Shown: piece by piece, positions 1-8,918 of the stretch
Layout of the letters: each line of letters starts with the position of its first letter
How positions within the stretch are numbered: position 1 is the stretch's first letter
NCBI GenBank assembly: GCA_964518595.1
Contig: CAZFHA010000003.1
Coordinates: 62,001 to 126,000, forward strand
Reading direction: 5' to 3'
Length of the DNA: 64,000 bases
Source of the DNA: CAZFHA01 sp964518595
Lineage (GTDB): Bacteria; Bacillota; Clostridia; Saccharofermentanales; Saccharofermentanaceae
Translations under genes and position numbers: made by a program
Notes under the pieces: model-generated
Databases searched by the model: none
What the model saw: the letters and a program-made list of their open reading frames with translations, nothing else
Told to the model about the DNA's origin: nothing

Positions 1-91
1 ACCCAATTTAAAATCTATTGTATCAAACTAACCTCATAACCTACAAAAACTAATCAAATCCGATCATCATTCAAACATTTTATAATAATTC

Positions 92-138
92 TTGATATGT
101 AAATATCGCCATGCTATAGTGATTACGTTTTCACTATA
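92..138 (+). promoter_or_regulatory. Promoter with overlapping inverted repeat
   Basis: A sigma-A type promoter is visible: TTGATA at 92-97, a 17-bp spacer, and TATAGT at 115-120. The -10 box is the left arm of a perfect inverted repeat, TATAGTGA (115-122) and TCACTATA (131-138). That placement is typical of a repressor operator. It would drive the small anchored protein starting at 200. The repressor is unknown. Confidence 0.5.
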
Positions 139-199
139 AGCTCATAACATAGTTTTAGTGATTTGTTGAATTTTAGTCTAGTAAGGAGTAAGTGCTATT

Positions 200-763
200 A
201 TGTCAGAGGAATTCCGCCCCAAAGAAAATTTATCTAGTCCAAGTCTCCGACCAAAGAAAAAAATTAGTGGTCCAATTTTGGCAATTATCATTATTGCCAG
301 CGTTCTCTTTCTCTGTTGTGTGTTTAGTCTAATTTTTGCTTTATTGAACCCTTCCCAAAAATCAGTAATAGATACCTCCAGTCCAACTAGTCTTTCTTCT
401 ATCTCTCTGAAGGAAGAGACCAGCCAGACCACAGAAGTCACCATCACCTCTTTAACCACTACCAGTACTAGTGCCAAGCCTACCGCAACTCCGACCCCAA
501 GCGAAAGCACTACGATGCCAACCCCACCACCCACAACAACTGCTGAAACTCCGCCGCCGACTACGGCACTTCCAACAGCTCCAGCTCAACCTATGATGGT
601 TGATGAACCAGAGCCGCAAGAAATAATTGTTTACATTACAAATACGGGCAAAAAATATCATAGAGAAGGATGCCAATATTTGAAAAAAAGTTGCATTCCC
701 ATTTCCCTAGATCAGGCTAAGCTAAGCTATGATCCGTGTAAAGTCTGTCACCCACCTACATAA
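200..763 (+). CDS. Small membrane-anchored protein with C-terminal Cys/His domain
   Basis: This 187-residue protein has three visible parts. A charged N-terminus is followed by one hydrophobic segment at about residues 26-50, with no obvious cleavage site. A Ser/Thr/Pro-rich linker spans about 60-135. A compact C-terminal domain carries YHREGC near residues 153-158 and a CKVC pair near 179-182. The pattern TxTGxKYH...C...C..C resembles the small metal-binding-like domain found at the C-termini of some secreted nucleases and DNA-processing proteins, but no nuclease domain is present here. I infer an anchored protein with its domain displayed outside the cell on a flexible stalk. The start is supported by AAGGAG at 183-188. 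Specific function is unknown. Confidence 0.7.
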   Translation: MSEEFRPKENLSSPSLRPKKKISGPILAIIIIASVLFLCCVFSLIFALLNPSQKSVIDTSSPTSLSSISLKEETSQTTEVTITSLTTTSTSAKPTATPTPSESTTMPTPPPTTTAETPPPTTALPTAPAQPMMVDEPEPQEIIVYITNTGKKYHREGCQYLKKSCIPISLDQAKLSYDPCKVCHPPT

Positions 764-788
764 GAAGCTTAATTTTAAATATCCTTTG

Positions 789-871
789 ACTTTCCTTCTA
801 AAAAACTCTAAAGTAAGCTAGTAATCGCCTTTCGGATTACCTCCGGGAGGCTTTTACTAGCAACGGAAAGT
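789..871 (+). promoter_or_regulatory. Structured leader upstream of guanine deaminase
   Basis: Nested complementary segments precede guaD. ACTTTCC (789-795) pairs with GGAAAGT (865-871), GCTAGTAA (817-824) pairs with TTACTAGC (854-861), and an inner CCTC/GAGG hairpin lies at 840-850. The outermost stem ends next to the ribosome binding site (AAAGGA at 872-877), so folding could control translation. It does not match the purine riboswitch core that I know. It may be a regulatory leader, or a terminator-like element belonging to the upstream gene. Confidence 0.4.
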
Positions 872-884
872 AAAGGAAAAAATC

Positions 885-2177
885 ATGAAAAATACTCTGA
901 TCCTTAAAGGCAACATTGTCTATACGCCTAATTTGGGAGAACTTGTCACTGTAGAACATGGCTATTTGATTTCTATCAAAGGCCGCTGTTTAGGTGTTTT
1001 TCAAGACTTACCCATGGAATATAAAGAATTTCCGGTAAAAGATTATGGCGATGCCATTATTTTGCCAGGACTGATAGACTTGCATCTTCATGCACCTCAA
1101 TATAGTTTTAGGGGCTTGGGAATGGATATGGAACTTTTAGAGTGGCTGGAAGTCAACACCTTTCCTGAGGAGAGTAAATATGCTCAATTGGACTATGCTG
1201 CCAGAGCCTACGCCTTGTTTGTAGAGGATTTAGTACAGAGCCCTACCACTCGCGCCTGTGTTTTTGCCACAATTCACACCCCTGCCAGCCTACTACTAAT
1301 GGATCTTATGGAAGATTCTGGACTGGTTTCCTATGTGGGAAAAGTAAATATGGATCGTAATTGTCCCGACTATTTGCGGGAGAATAGCCCGGAAGAAGCC
1401 TTGGTGGATACTCGTCACTGGGTTGAGACATCAAGAAAGCGACATTATGTTCACACAGCCCCCATCATCACCCCCCGCTTTGTTCCTACCTGCACCGACC
1501 CTCTTATGGCAGGACTACAAAGGCTTCAGGAGGAGTTCTCCCTACCGGTTCAGTCTCACTTGTCAGAGAATTATGGTGAAATTGCTTGGGTAAAAGAGCT
1601 CTGCCCTTGGGCGGCCGGTTATCCGGAAGTCTACGACCACTTCGGTATGCTCCAGCCTACAAAAGCCTCTGCTCTTATGGCACATTGCGTACATCTTTCT
1701 ACGCTGGAAGCTCAGCTGCTTAAGGAACGCGGTACCTTTATTGCTCACTGTCCCGGTGCCAATGCCAATATTGCTTCCGGAATTGCTCCGATTCGTCACT
1801 ATCTGGACTTAGACATGGCGGTAGGACTGGGAACTGATATCGCCGGAGGATTTTCCCTGTCTATTTTCAGAGCTATTACTGATGCCATTCAGCAATCTAA
1901 ATTGCGCTGGCGTTTGGTAGATGATCAGCTCGCCCCCTTAACGGTTACCGAAGGTTTCTATCTGGCTACCAAGGGTGGCGGTAAATTTTTTGGTCAGGTA
2001 GGTTCTTTTGAAAAGGATTATGCTTTTGATGCCATTGTATTAACGGATACGAAACTTAGAGCCGCAAGAAGTTTTACTCTGCAAGAACGCTTTGAACGCT
2101 TGATTTATAGCAGTGAAAATTGTTCTCTTTTGGCTAAGTATGTGGATGGCAGAGAAGTCCGTCTATCTGGGATTTAG
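885..2177 (+). CDS. guaD: Guanine deaminase
   Basis: This is an amidohydrolase-superfamily enzyme that hydrolyses guanine to xanthine and ammonia in cytosolic purine salvage. The 430-residue length is normal for bacterial and eukaryotic GuaD. The metal-binding HLHAPQ motif (near residue 66) is followed by a GLGMDMELLEWL block that is characteristic of guanine deaminases rather than of other amidohydrolases. Further metal and catalytic motifs are QSHLSEN, MAHCVHLS and GLGTDIAGG. The start follows AAAGGA at 872-877, and the leader upstream is structured. No other purine catabolism gene is adjacent, so it appears to be a single-gene unit. Confidence 0.93.
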   Translation: MKNTLILKGNIVYTPNLGELVTVEHGYLISIKGRCLGVFQDLPMEYKEFPVKDYGDAIILPGLIDLHLHAPQYSFRGLGMDMELLEWLEVNTFPEESKYAQLDYAARAYALFVEDLVQSPTTRACVFATIHTPASLLLMDLMEDSGLVSYVGKVNMDRNCPDYLRENSPEEALVDTRHWVETSRKRHYVHTAPIITPRFVPTCTDPLMAGLQRLQEEFSLPVQSHLSENYGEIAWVKELCPWAAGYPEVYDHFGMLQPTKASALMAHCVHLSTLEAQLLKERGTFIAHCPGANANIASGIAPIRHYLDLDMAVGLGTDIAGGFSLSIFRAITDAIQQSKLRWRLVDDQLAPLTVTEGFYLATKGGGKFFGQVGSFEKDYAFDAIVLTDTKLRAARSFTLQERFERLIYSSENCSLLAKYVDGREVRLSGI

Positions 2178-2291
2178 TTCCAGAAATACTGCGAAGTTGC
2201 CACTTCATAGATCAGTATTACAAAAGAAAAGATTACATGATACACTTAGTAAGACAAATTGAAACACAAGTAATTAAGTCAGCCGGAAAGG

Positions 2292-3491
2292 ATGTATTGG
2301 GGAATGAAGTATAAGATGGATAAGTACACCCAGCAGAGAGTTTTGGGAGGAATTGCCATTGCAGCCTTTGCAGTAGGAGCCTATTTCCTACTTATGAATT
2401 TTAATCTGGTGCGTCAGAATGTCAGCCACTTTATGGCTGCTCTTTTCCCTTTCATCGTTGGTTTTATTATTGCCTTTCTCCTAAACCCCCTGACAGTCTT
2501 TTTAGAGAAGAAGGTACTTAAACCCTTTCCCCTCAAAGCAGCTACCAAACGCACTATCGGTGCAATTATTGCTGTATTGTTAGGTATGACTATTGTTATC
2601 TTTGTTTTAGGTATGATTAGTATTCAGATCAAAGAGAGCATTGAAGCTCTTATGAAGAATTACAATACCTATTACAATTCCTTGGAGGAAAAAGTCCTAG
2701 AATTTTCCCAACTCCTCAAGCTCAGTGAACCGATCACGCAAATACTAACGGAACTCAGCAACCAATTTATGACCTTTCTTAAGTCCATTTCTTTAGAGGT
2801 GCTTAATAATGTTCTGACAGTGTCGGTAAATGTGATCTCAACCCTCTTTAAAATTCTAATCGGTATCGTAGCCGGACTCTATATGTTAATTGATAAGGCT
2901 ACCTTTATGAGGCACATTAACAAATTAAGCGATGCTTTTTTCAGTGATCGGGTTTCGGCCTATTTGCGCCGCTTTCTCCAAAATGTCAAGCGGATTTTTT
3001 ACGGCTTTCTGGTGGGAAGAGCTTTAGACTCCTTAATTCTGGGTATTATCACCTTCGCCTTTACCATGATTTTTCGTTTTCCCTATGCCGGATTAATTAG
3101 CCTTATTATCACCATTACTAATATTATTCCGGTCTTTGGGCCTTTTATTGGAGCCGTTCCCTCGATTCTGCTTTTACTGCTGGTCAGCCCCATTCATGCC
3201 CTCTACTTTATGATCTTCATTATTGTATTACAGCAGTTCGACGGAAATTATTTAGGACCCAAACTTATCGGTGACAAGCTGGGGCTACCCAGCTTCTGGA
3301 TACTCTTCTCTGTTACTGTCGGAGGAGCCCTTTTCGGCATTATGGGTATGCTGATTGGTGTGCCGGTTTTTGCCGTTTTCTATTTCTTGACGAAAGAAAT
3401 TGTTGAGTATCGACTAGACAAAAAAGCCGCTCATAAGGCACAGCCCCATCTTGATACGCCCCCAGTGGCTGAAGGTACAGATGAAGCGTAA
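2292..3491 (+). CDS. AI-2E family (PerM/YtvI-like) membrane permease
   Basis: This is a polytopic inner-membrane protein of about 395-399 residues. It has the layout of the AI-2E transporter superfamily: N-terminal hydrophobic segments, a mid-protein amphipathic region (about 105-170), then a hydrophobic C-terminal half. The family hallmark block, with GPFIGAVPS and a following QQFDGNYLGPKLIGDKLGL segment, is present near residues 280-330. Members export or import varied small solutes, and most are not autoinducer carriers, so the substrate is unknown. The start is uncertain. The first ATG at 2292 touches the GGAAAGG element, while ATGs at 2304 or 2316 have better spacing. It is transcribed alone and is convergent with the next operon. 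Confidence 0.85.
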   Translation: MYWGMKYKMDKYTQQRVLGGIAIAAFAVGAYFLLMNFNLVRQNVSHFMAALFPFIVGFIIAFLLNPLTVFLEKKVLKPFPLKAATKRTIGAIIAVLLGMTIVIFVLGMISIQIKESIEALMKNYNTYYNSLEEKVLEFSQLLKLSEPITQILTELSNQFMTFLKSISLEVLNNVLTVSVNVISTLFKILIGIVAGLYMLIDKATFMRHINKLSDAFFSDRVSAYLRRFLQNVKRIFYGFLVGRALDSLILGIITFAFTMIFRFPYAGLISLIITITNIIPVFGPFIGAVPSILLLLLVSPIHALYFMIFIIVLQQFDGNYLGPKLIGDKLGLPSFWILFSVTVGGALFGIMGMLIGVPVFAVFYFLTKEIVEYRLDKKAAHKAQPHLDTPPVAEGTDEA

Positions 3492-3547
3492 AGGCTAAGT
3501 TGTGCACATTAGAATCAGTTTTTTTCAGACTACACTAGCAAGTATTT

Positions 3548-4702
3548 TTAGTTCTTTTTCCTAGCGAGGCTTTTCTCCCAAAGCCCATAGTGTCGGCTAC
3601 TCTGGATATAGTCTTTACCCAACCCCCGGGTAGAGACCTGTTTTTGAATCAAGGCTGCCACGACTTGACCCTTTTTCCCATGGGTGCGTTGTTCTAATTC
3701 TGCTAACATAGCCGAAGCTAAGCCTTGGTGAGCTTTTTGTGCTCCCACATACAAGACCACATATTTTCTGGTATATATCCGAACCTGAAGGAGTTTAAAC
3801 AAAGCCGCTACTGTTGACCTTTGTAGTGCCCCTTTATAATCCGGAAGGCAAACAAAGAAGCCCACGGCTTCGCCGTTAAAGTAGACTAGCTGACTTAAGT
3901 CTTTACTGACAATCTGTTTTAGGTGTCGGTAATGGTGAATGAATCGTTTTTTATCCAAGGGAGAAAAGACCGGAAAGTCCCTATATAATTCCATGAGCAA
4001 ATCATAGACTGCTTCTATAGCCAGATCAAAATCAAGTTGTTTTAAGGGTATAAATTCATAACCCTTTTGCTCGAAAGCCCGGCGGCGTTGTTCAGATTTT
4101 GTCGGCTCATTTTTCGCCGTTTTTCTGCCCCGAATAATATTGGTTAGATAGGTCTGGGTAAGTTCGTAACCGTTCAATTCATAGAATTCAGGATAATAAG
4201 CAAGTCCCCCCGGCTCCCCAAAGTAAACAGACTCTGTAAAAGCATCCAATTTCTGACGATAACTGATCCAAAAACTAGCATCAATTGGTCCCTGAATCTT
4301 ATTGCACCCGGCAGCTAAAGCTTGCTCTTCCGCCCAGGAAAACAATTTTTGGGCAGCGGCTTCCACCGGATAGCAGGCAAAGAAACCCAGATAGGCGGTG
4401 GAGTTATTGGGATAGATCGTCAAGGCAATCCTACCAAGGCAAGATTTCCCCTGATAGATCACGGCCCCTTGCAGATGAAAAAGCCCACTTAAAGGGTGCT
4501 CACCGATTAGCAGCGCTTTTTCATCGGCTAGAGAGAGACTTCTACTGCCTTTTCCACTAAGTTTAGCAGGTAGCTGTAAGAAATCCTTTAGGGCTTTCTG
4601 GTTACCTGCTACAGCCAAAAGGCTGAATTCCTCGGGCGGCCTCCCCCTAAAGGCTCTCTGATCGACTCTTACCCCACCGGATTCAGCCAACTTGTCGCTC
4701 AT
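3548..4702 (-). CDS. GNAT-like acyltransferase, last gene of lipid-type operon
   Basis: This 384-residue protein looks like the large GNAT-fold family whose members carry a GPID/GPMN-type block (here KIQGPIDASFW near residue 140) followed by a GEPGGLAYYPEFY stretch. The C-terminal part has a degenerate acyl-CoA loop, QKAHQGLAS (about 313-321), where classic GNATs have Q/RxxGxG/A. The start codon overlaps the stop of the upstream dikinase by 4 bp (ATGA), so the two are translationally coupled, with GAGGTGAT as ribosome binding site. I infer a role in the same pathway, possibly acylating an amine or alcohol on its product. That is guesswork from context, and a catalytically inactive fold is also possible. 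Confidence 0.6.
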   Translation of the reverse strand: MSDKLAESGGVRVDQRAFRGRPPEEFSLLAVAGNQKALKDFLQLPAKLSGKGSRSLSLADEKALLIGEHPLSGLFHLQGAVIYQGKSCLGRIALTIYPNNSTAYLGFFACYPVEAAAQKLFSWAEEQALAAGCNKIQGPIDASFWISYRQKLDAFTESVYFGEPGGLAYYPEFYELNGYELTQTYLTNIIRGRKTAKNEPTKSEQRRRAFEQKGYEFIPLKQLDFDLAIEAVYDLLMELYRDFPVFSPLDKKRFIHHYRHLKQIVSKDLSQLVYFNGEAVGFFVCLPDYKGALQRSTVAALFKLLQVRIYTRKYVVLYVGAQKAHQGLASAMLAELEQRTHGKKGQVVAALIQKQVSTRGLGKDYIQSSRHYGLWEKSLARKKN

Positions 4703-7317
4703 GTATCTATCACCTCTATATATCCCTCTGTGGCATCAAGGATAATCCTCTGCCCTGACTCCAATTGATCTAAGATACCCTTTACCCCCACTACAGCCGG
4801 AATACTTAGCTCTCTGGCCATGATAGCCGTATGGGAAAGTAAAGAACCTTTTTCAGAAATAATACCTTTGGCTGTAGCTAATAAAAACACCCAGCCCGGA
4901 TCGGTCATCGCCGCCACAATAATTTTACCGGTGGCGGTCTCTATTTGCGAAGGCTGTTTTACCAGAAGTACTTCCCCTTCAATTCGCCCCGGCGATACCG
5001 AGGTTCCGAAAAACTCTCTTTGCAGCTCCTTGCCTTGGAGCTGCACCGCCTCCGGTATACTGCGGTCAAAAGGTTCCTGCGCAAAGACCAGCCGACTAAA
5101 GGGGGGCAGCTTTGCAAAACCCTCATACTGCCTCTGCCGTTTGCGGACAAGAGCCTTAAGATTAAGATCAACGGTTCCATTTGATAACGCTTCAAATACT
5201 TCGCTAGTCTCCAAATAGAAAACATCCCGAGTGCTATTAATTTGTTGACTTTCTTCCAGACGGCTACCCAGGACAGTAAAAATACTACGAACCATACCAT
5301 AGATACGACTTCTGTCCAGTCTGGACAGTTCTCTGGCGGCAATGGCAGCTTGGGCTTTTTTCAGCCAAAAACCGGAAGCAGGATTTTGACTCGCTTTTTT
5401 TCTTGACTTTGAAAAGGAGGCTTGATCCACAGCTTGCCGATCAACCTCTAAGATGTTTCCCTGATCACAGAGTGCTAGCAGTGCTTCTCCGCTAGCCGGT
5501 TCCATTACATAACCAGACAGAGTTTTTATGAAAAGCTCCCGATCTGAACGAAAGGTCGGACTTTCCAGCTTAAGCTCCTCCGGGCAACGATCACCGTAAT
5601 GGTAGATATAATCCTCAATCGCCTCCGAAACCCAAGGATATTCGGTCAATATATTTTCCCAAGGTTCATGCTGGAACTTGTCTTCCCATTCCGGAAGCGC
5701 TCTAATCCTTTCAGCCAGTTTTACCAGAGCTAGAAGCGGCTTTAAGCTAGCCAAATTACCTTCTCCGCCAATGGCCTGGTTAGCACGTTCCTTATAGGTA
5801 ATTGCATCTTTCCGCCGATAAGCGCGCTGCACCATAGCGGTACTGATAAAGGCTACCAGATCGTTGAGTAAGGTTAGATCCCAGTCAGCCAAAATCGAGC
5901 TCTTGAGCCGCTGATAAAGCTGAATTAGCTCTTCATTGGAGAGTTGGGAAAGGTCGGTTCTTTGAAAATCTTCCCACAGCTGCTGAAAATTCTGATGAAG
6001 CTTTTTAAGTTTTTTAGGTAAGCCACCAAATGCCTTGCCAATCTTTATTCCTGTACCCAAACGTTGAAAGAAAGGAATCGCTAATTCAGTAGGTACAGTC
6101 TTTTCTGATACACCCATCATTTTTTGCCAGACAGGAATAATTTTCTTTTGCAAAGGTAGAAACCGCAGCACTTGATACCAATTGCTAATCCGATAATACA
6201 TCCGGCCATTGACGCAGTCCACCATCTCCCCTAGCATTTTAGGGTAGCCTTTCGCCTTCCCCTCACCAAGGTTAGATGTAACAGGAAGAGGATTTTCTCC
6301 CCTTCCCTCCGCCCCCTTACTGACTTTCTTACCACCAAACAGGCAGCGACGAGCCAGACCGGTAAATACGCCACTATAAGCTTCCCGGGCAAAAGATGCC
6401 GTTAAGGGCAGTGTAATTCCGGGATAACTTTCCACGATATTACTATTATCCAAGATCGTCTGATTCAGGCTTTTCAGACTGGTAATTGGGCGCTTTTGGA
6501 GAAAAAATAATTGCTTTTGGTAGAAAGCAAATTCCACGTCCATCCATCCGTCCTTACCCAGAGACGCTCCTGCCTGCCATAGCTGAGTAAGCGGATCTGG
6601 ATTCAGTAGCGGCGCCCCAGATTCGGTCTGAAAAAAACTTTGACCATCGGTATTACTCCGATAGTAAGTCGTTACCGGAACTTTATCCTCTACCACCCCT
6701 TCACCCGTTGAGGCCCCAACCACAATAACCTGTTCATTCAAAATCCCTAAGGGGTTGGCCGTAAATAGCACCCCAGAAAACTCCGCCTCTAAGAATTGTT
6801 GGATAACAAGACTTAGACAGATATCCTTGGGTTTTAAGCCATGGCTACGACAATAGCCAATTATGTAGGGTGAAAAGCTCTGATCCCAGCAGAACTTGAT
6901 TTGCTCCAAAAGCTGCTGTTTCCTAACCCGAAGAACTGTGCAAAATTGACCGGCAAAAGAATGTTCCTGATCATCCTCCAAAGCCGAAGATGACCGAAGA
7001 GCCCAAAGGCTATCCTCCGGCTGACTGTCCAAAAGTTCAGCCACGGAAGCCAGAGTATCCGCTGGGGGAATCAGAGGCAACAATAATTCTTGCAGTGCAG
7101 CGGCCAACTGCTGCGGTTCCAGCTCCGGCTTCTGCCATAGTTCATCTATAGCTCTAGACACCGGTGCTAAATATTTAATCATAAAGTCTTCAGGAATCAC
7201 AGCAAAAGGCGGCACTGGATAATTTTGACCCACCAGTTCAGAAAGACCCTTAGCCTTATTCCCGGCTGATGGATTTTTTTCTATAGAAAAAAACGACTGC
7301 CCACGAGATTCAACCAT
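4699..7317 (-). CDS. Rifampin-phosphotransferase-like ATP dikinase, paralogue 1
   Basis: This is an 872-residue member of the PEP synthase / pyruvate phosphate dikinase superfamily. The N-terminal ATP-grasp domain shows NKAKGLSEL, ALRSSSALEDD, HSFAGQF and, near residue 270, the LQKRPIT block. The swivelling phosphohistidine domain is at the very C-terminus, with LLSHTAIMARELSIPAVVG (catalytic His near residue 826). The PEP/pyruvate TIM barrel that follows this domain in true PEP synthase or PPDK is absent. About 400 residues of unrelated sequence sit in the middle instead. This is the architecture of rifampin phosphotransferase, where the middle domain binds the acceptor. I infer ATP-dependent phosphorylation of an unknown alcohol. 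AAAGGT precedes the ATG. Confidence 0.75.
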   Translation of the reverse strand: MVESRGQSFFSIEKNPSAGNKAKGLSELVGQNYPVPPFAVIPEDFMIKYLAPVSRAIDELWQKPELEPQQLAAALQELLLPLIPPADTLASVAELLDSQPEDSLWALRSSSALEDDQEHSFAGQFCTVLRVRKQQLLEQIKFCWDQSFSPYIIGYCRSHGLKPKDICLSLVIQQFLEAEFSGVLFTANPLGILNEQVIVVGASTGEGVVEDKVPVTTYYRSNTDGQSFFQTESGAPLLNPDPLTQLWQAGASLGKDGWMDVEFAFYQKQLFFLQKRPITSLKSLNQTILDNSNIVESYPGITLPLTASFAREAYSGVFTGLARRCLFGGKKVSKGAEGRGENPLPVTSNLGEGKAKGYPKMLGEMVDCVNGRMYYRISNWYQVLRFLPLQKKIIPVWQKMMGVSEKTVPTELAIPFFQRLGTGIKIGKAFGGLPKKLKKLHQNFQQLWEDFQRTDLSQLSNEELIQLYQRLKSSILADWDLTLLNDLVAFISTAMVQRAYRRKDAITYKERANQAIGGEGNLASLKPLLALVKLAERIRALPEWEDKFQHEPWENILTEYPWVSEAIEDYIYHYGDRCPEELKLESPTFRSDRELFIKTLSGYVMEPASGEALLALCDQGNILEVDRQAVDQASFSKSRKKASQNPASGFWLKKAQAAIAARELSRLDRSRIYGMVRSIFTVLGSRLEESQQINSTRDVFYLETSEVFEALSNGTVDLNLKALVRKRQRQYEGFAKLPPFSRLVFAQEPFDRSIPEAVQLQGKELQREFFGTSVSPGRIEGEVLLVKQPSQIETATGKIIVAAMTDPGWVFLLATAKGIISEKGSLLSHTAIMARELSIPAVVGVKGILDQLESGQRIILDATEGYIEVIDT

Positions 7318-7341
7318 ATATCTTACCTTTCTTCCTTGAGA

Positions 7342-8292
7342 CTACTCAGTCACAGGAAAAGCATCTTTCCCGCCGACTTTTTCTCCCCGGCGAACCTTAA
7401 TCTCTACCCCTCGCTCAGAATAGGAAAGCCAATCCGCTCTTGGCTTGAAGGTTGAAGGAAAACAATAGAGTAAAGTCGAGCCGCCGTAATCAAAATAACC
7501 CTGATGCTCACCTTTAATAAAAGCCTTCTGGGCTGACTGTACAATTCGCCCCACTAACAGTGCTCCTACGGCAACCTGAATCACTTGACCAAAGGTCTCA
7601 CTTTCCCAGAGGTTTAGAAGGCGGTGATTTTCTTTTAGCGCTGCTGCCTTGCCTTGACCCATAGGCCCCACAGTATGCAGCCTTCCAGGGATATCTTTAC
7701 GATAAAGTAAACTTCCATTTAGAGGATAATGATAGTGGTGGCAATCGTCAACGGTTAAGCGAAAAATCAAACACCAGCCTGAGTGAAACTGCTCAGGTAG
7801 ACACTCATCCGCCAAAAGGCTTTTCAGATCGTACTGCCTGCCCTTTAGGGCAAAGGTTAGCCCCGGCGTAATCGGCAAAAAAAGTAGTTTGCTATCAGCC
7901 GGGGCAATTACTGCATTCTCTTCCAAGCAGATAGGGCGACAATCTGATCTAAGCTTACGGCGGAAAAAGGCTCGAAAAGAAGGGTAGTTTTCTGTTTCAC
8001 ACTCTTCCATAAGGATGTTATGTTCTTGAATGAAAGCTGGGATTTTCCGGGCAGAGGCCGGTCTATCCTCTCGCCAAGCCATCAAACGGGAAAACCATGG
8101 GCGGCTAATAAAAAGATTTAGCAACATCCGCCCGAACCGAGTATGATACAGAAAAGCCAGCTCTTTTTGAGAAACCTGCACCTCCTGGTAATAATCACCC
8201 AGCTGCGGGTCATAAATTTTCCCAGTCAAAGAAAAATTATCTTTAGAAGTTTCCCCATCTAAAGGGGCAGTCTTAGTCCCCTCTATACTCAT
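7342..8292 (-). CDS. psd: Phosphatidylserine decarboxylase
   Basis: This is a pyruvoyl-dependent decarboxylase converting phosphatidylserine (or an analogue) to the ethanolamine lipid. Its length of about 316 residues fits the family. The mid-protein VDDCHHYHYPLNG block supplies the conserved His/Asp residues. The GGST motif near residue 269 is the self-cleavage site, where the Ser becomes the pyruvoyl group. I chose the ATG at 8292 because it overlaps the pssA stop as ATGA and has GAGGTGGG just upstream; a longer GTG-initiated form from 8310 is possible. Its position directly after pssA makes the serine-then-ethanolamine order clear. The true lipid substrate may differ from phosphatidylserine, given the CarS and UbiA genes in the same operon. 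Confidence 0.9.
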   Translation of the reverse strand: MSIEGTKTAPLDGETSKDNFSLTGKIYDPQLGDYYQEVQVSQKELAFLYHTRFGRMLLNLFISRPWFSRLMAWREDRPASARKIPAFIQEHNILMEECETENYPSFRAFFRRKLRSDCRPICLEENAVIAPADSKLLFLPITPGLTFALKGRQYDLKSLLADECLPEQFHSGWCLIFRLTVDDCHHYHYPLNGSLLYRKDIPGRLHTVGPMGQGKAAALKENHRLLNLWESETFGQVIQVAVGALLVGRIVQSAQKAFIKGEHQGYFDYGGSTLLYCFPSTFKPRADWLSYSERGVEIKVRRGEKVGGKDAFPVTE

Positions 8293-8918
8293 GCCCACCT
8301 CATCACACAAATAATAACACTTACCATGATGGCCAAGAGGAGATAAAAAACATAGGCCATCCCTTTAGGCTTAGGTATGGGGCGATCCCAGAGAAAGAGA
8401 CCTCCCAGAATTACCATGATCCCCAGCCACAGCCATAGAAATACCCCAGCAGGTAAAATATAGAAACCTAGCCAGACTAAAGCCAAAAAGAAAGCACTAT
8501 AGGTTACTGGTAAGCCACGGTAATGACGAACCGGTTCTGCCAAACTATCACGTTCTTCCTGTTGAACATTGAAGAAGGCCAACCGGGATATCGCTGCCAA
8601 TAAGTAAAGAAAATAAATCGGCCAATAGTAAACCGCTGTCAGTCCCAACCCCAAAGCTAAACTGACAGGGAGTAACCCAAAGGATACGGTATCCACCAGA
8701 CTGTCTAGTTGTACGCCTAGCTTTTGAAAATGCTGATCACGCTGAAAGCGCCGGGCAAAAGGTCCGTCAAACAGATCACATATGCCTGCCCCAATCAGGC
8801 AGAGCACCCCCAGATCAGACTTACCCTGAAAAGCCAAAACAATTCCCAGTAAAGCAACACCTAAACCACAATACGTCAATAAATTTGCCCTATGAAAAAC
8901 TCGTAACATTTTCATCAC
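8289..8918 (-). CDS. pssA: CDP-alcohol phosphatidyltransferase, PssA type
   Basis: This is a small (209-residue) polytopic membrane enzyme of the CDP-alcohol phosphatidyltransferase family. The signature D-x2-D-G-x2-A-R...G-x3-D-x3-D is complete: CDLFDGPFARRF then LGVQLDSLVD at about residues 46-80, with a slightly longer gap than usual between AR and G. The pairing with psd identifies it as the serine-adding enzyme: CDP-lipid plus serine gives phosphatidylserine plus CMP. The coding region overlaps the upstream dikinase by 4 bp and psd by 4 bp. The acceptor could be ordinary CDP-diacylglycerol or the product of the CarS homologue two genes upstream; sequence alone cannot tell. Confidence 0.88.
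   Translation of the reverse strand: MMKMLRVFHRANLLTYCGLGVALLGIVLAFQGKSDLGVLCLIGAGICDLFDGPFARRFQRDQHFQKLGVQLDSLVDTVSFGLLPVSLALGLGLTAVYYWPIYFLYLLAAISRLAFFNVQQEERDSLAEPVRHYRGLPVTYSAFFLALVWLGFYILPAGVFLWLWLGIMVILGGLFLWDRPIPKPKGMAYVFYLLLAIMVSVIICVMRWA

Noticed and set aside
178..534. A minus-strand frame antisense to the first small protein
   Set aside because: It mirrors the Thr/Pro linker of the plus-strand gene, which has a promoter, ribosome binding site and a recognisable domain.
789..871. Purine or preQ1 riboswitch before guaD
   Set aside because: The conserved core bases and loop-loop contact that I know for these classes are not present. Only generic stems can be claimed.
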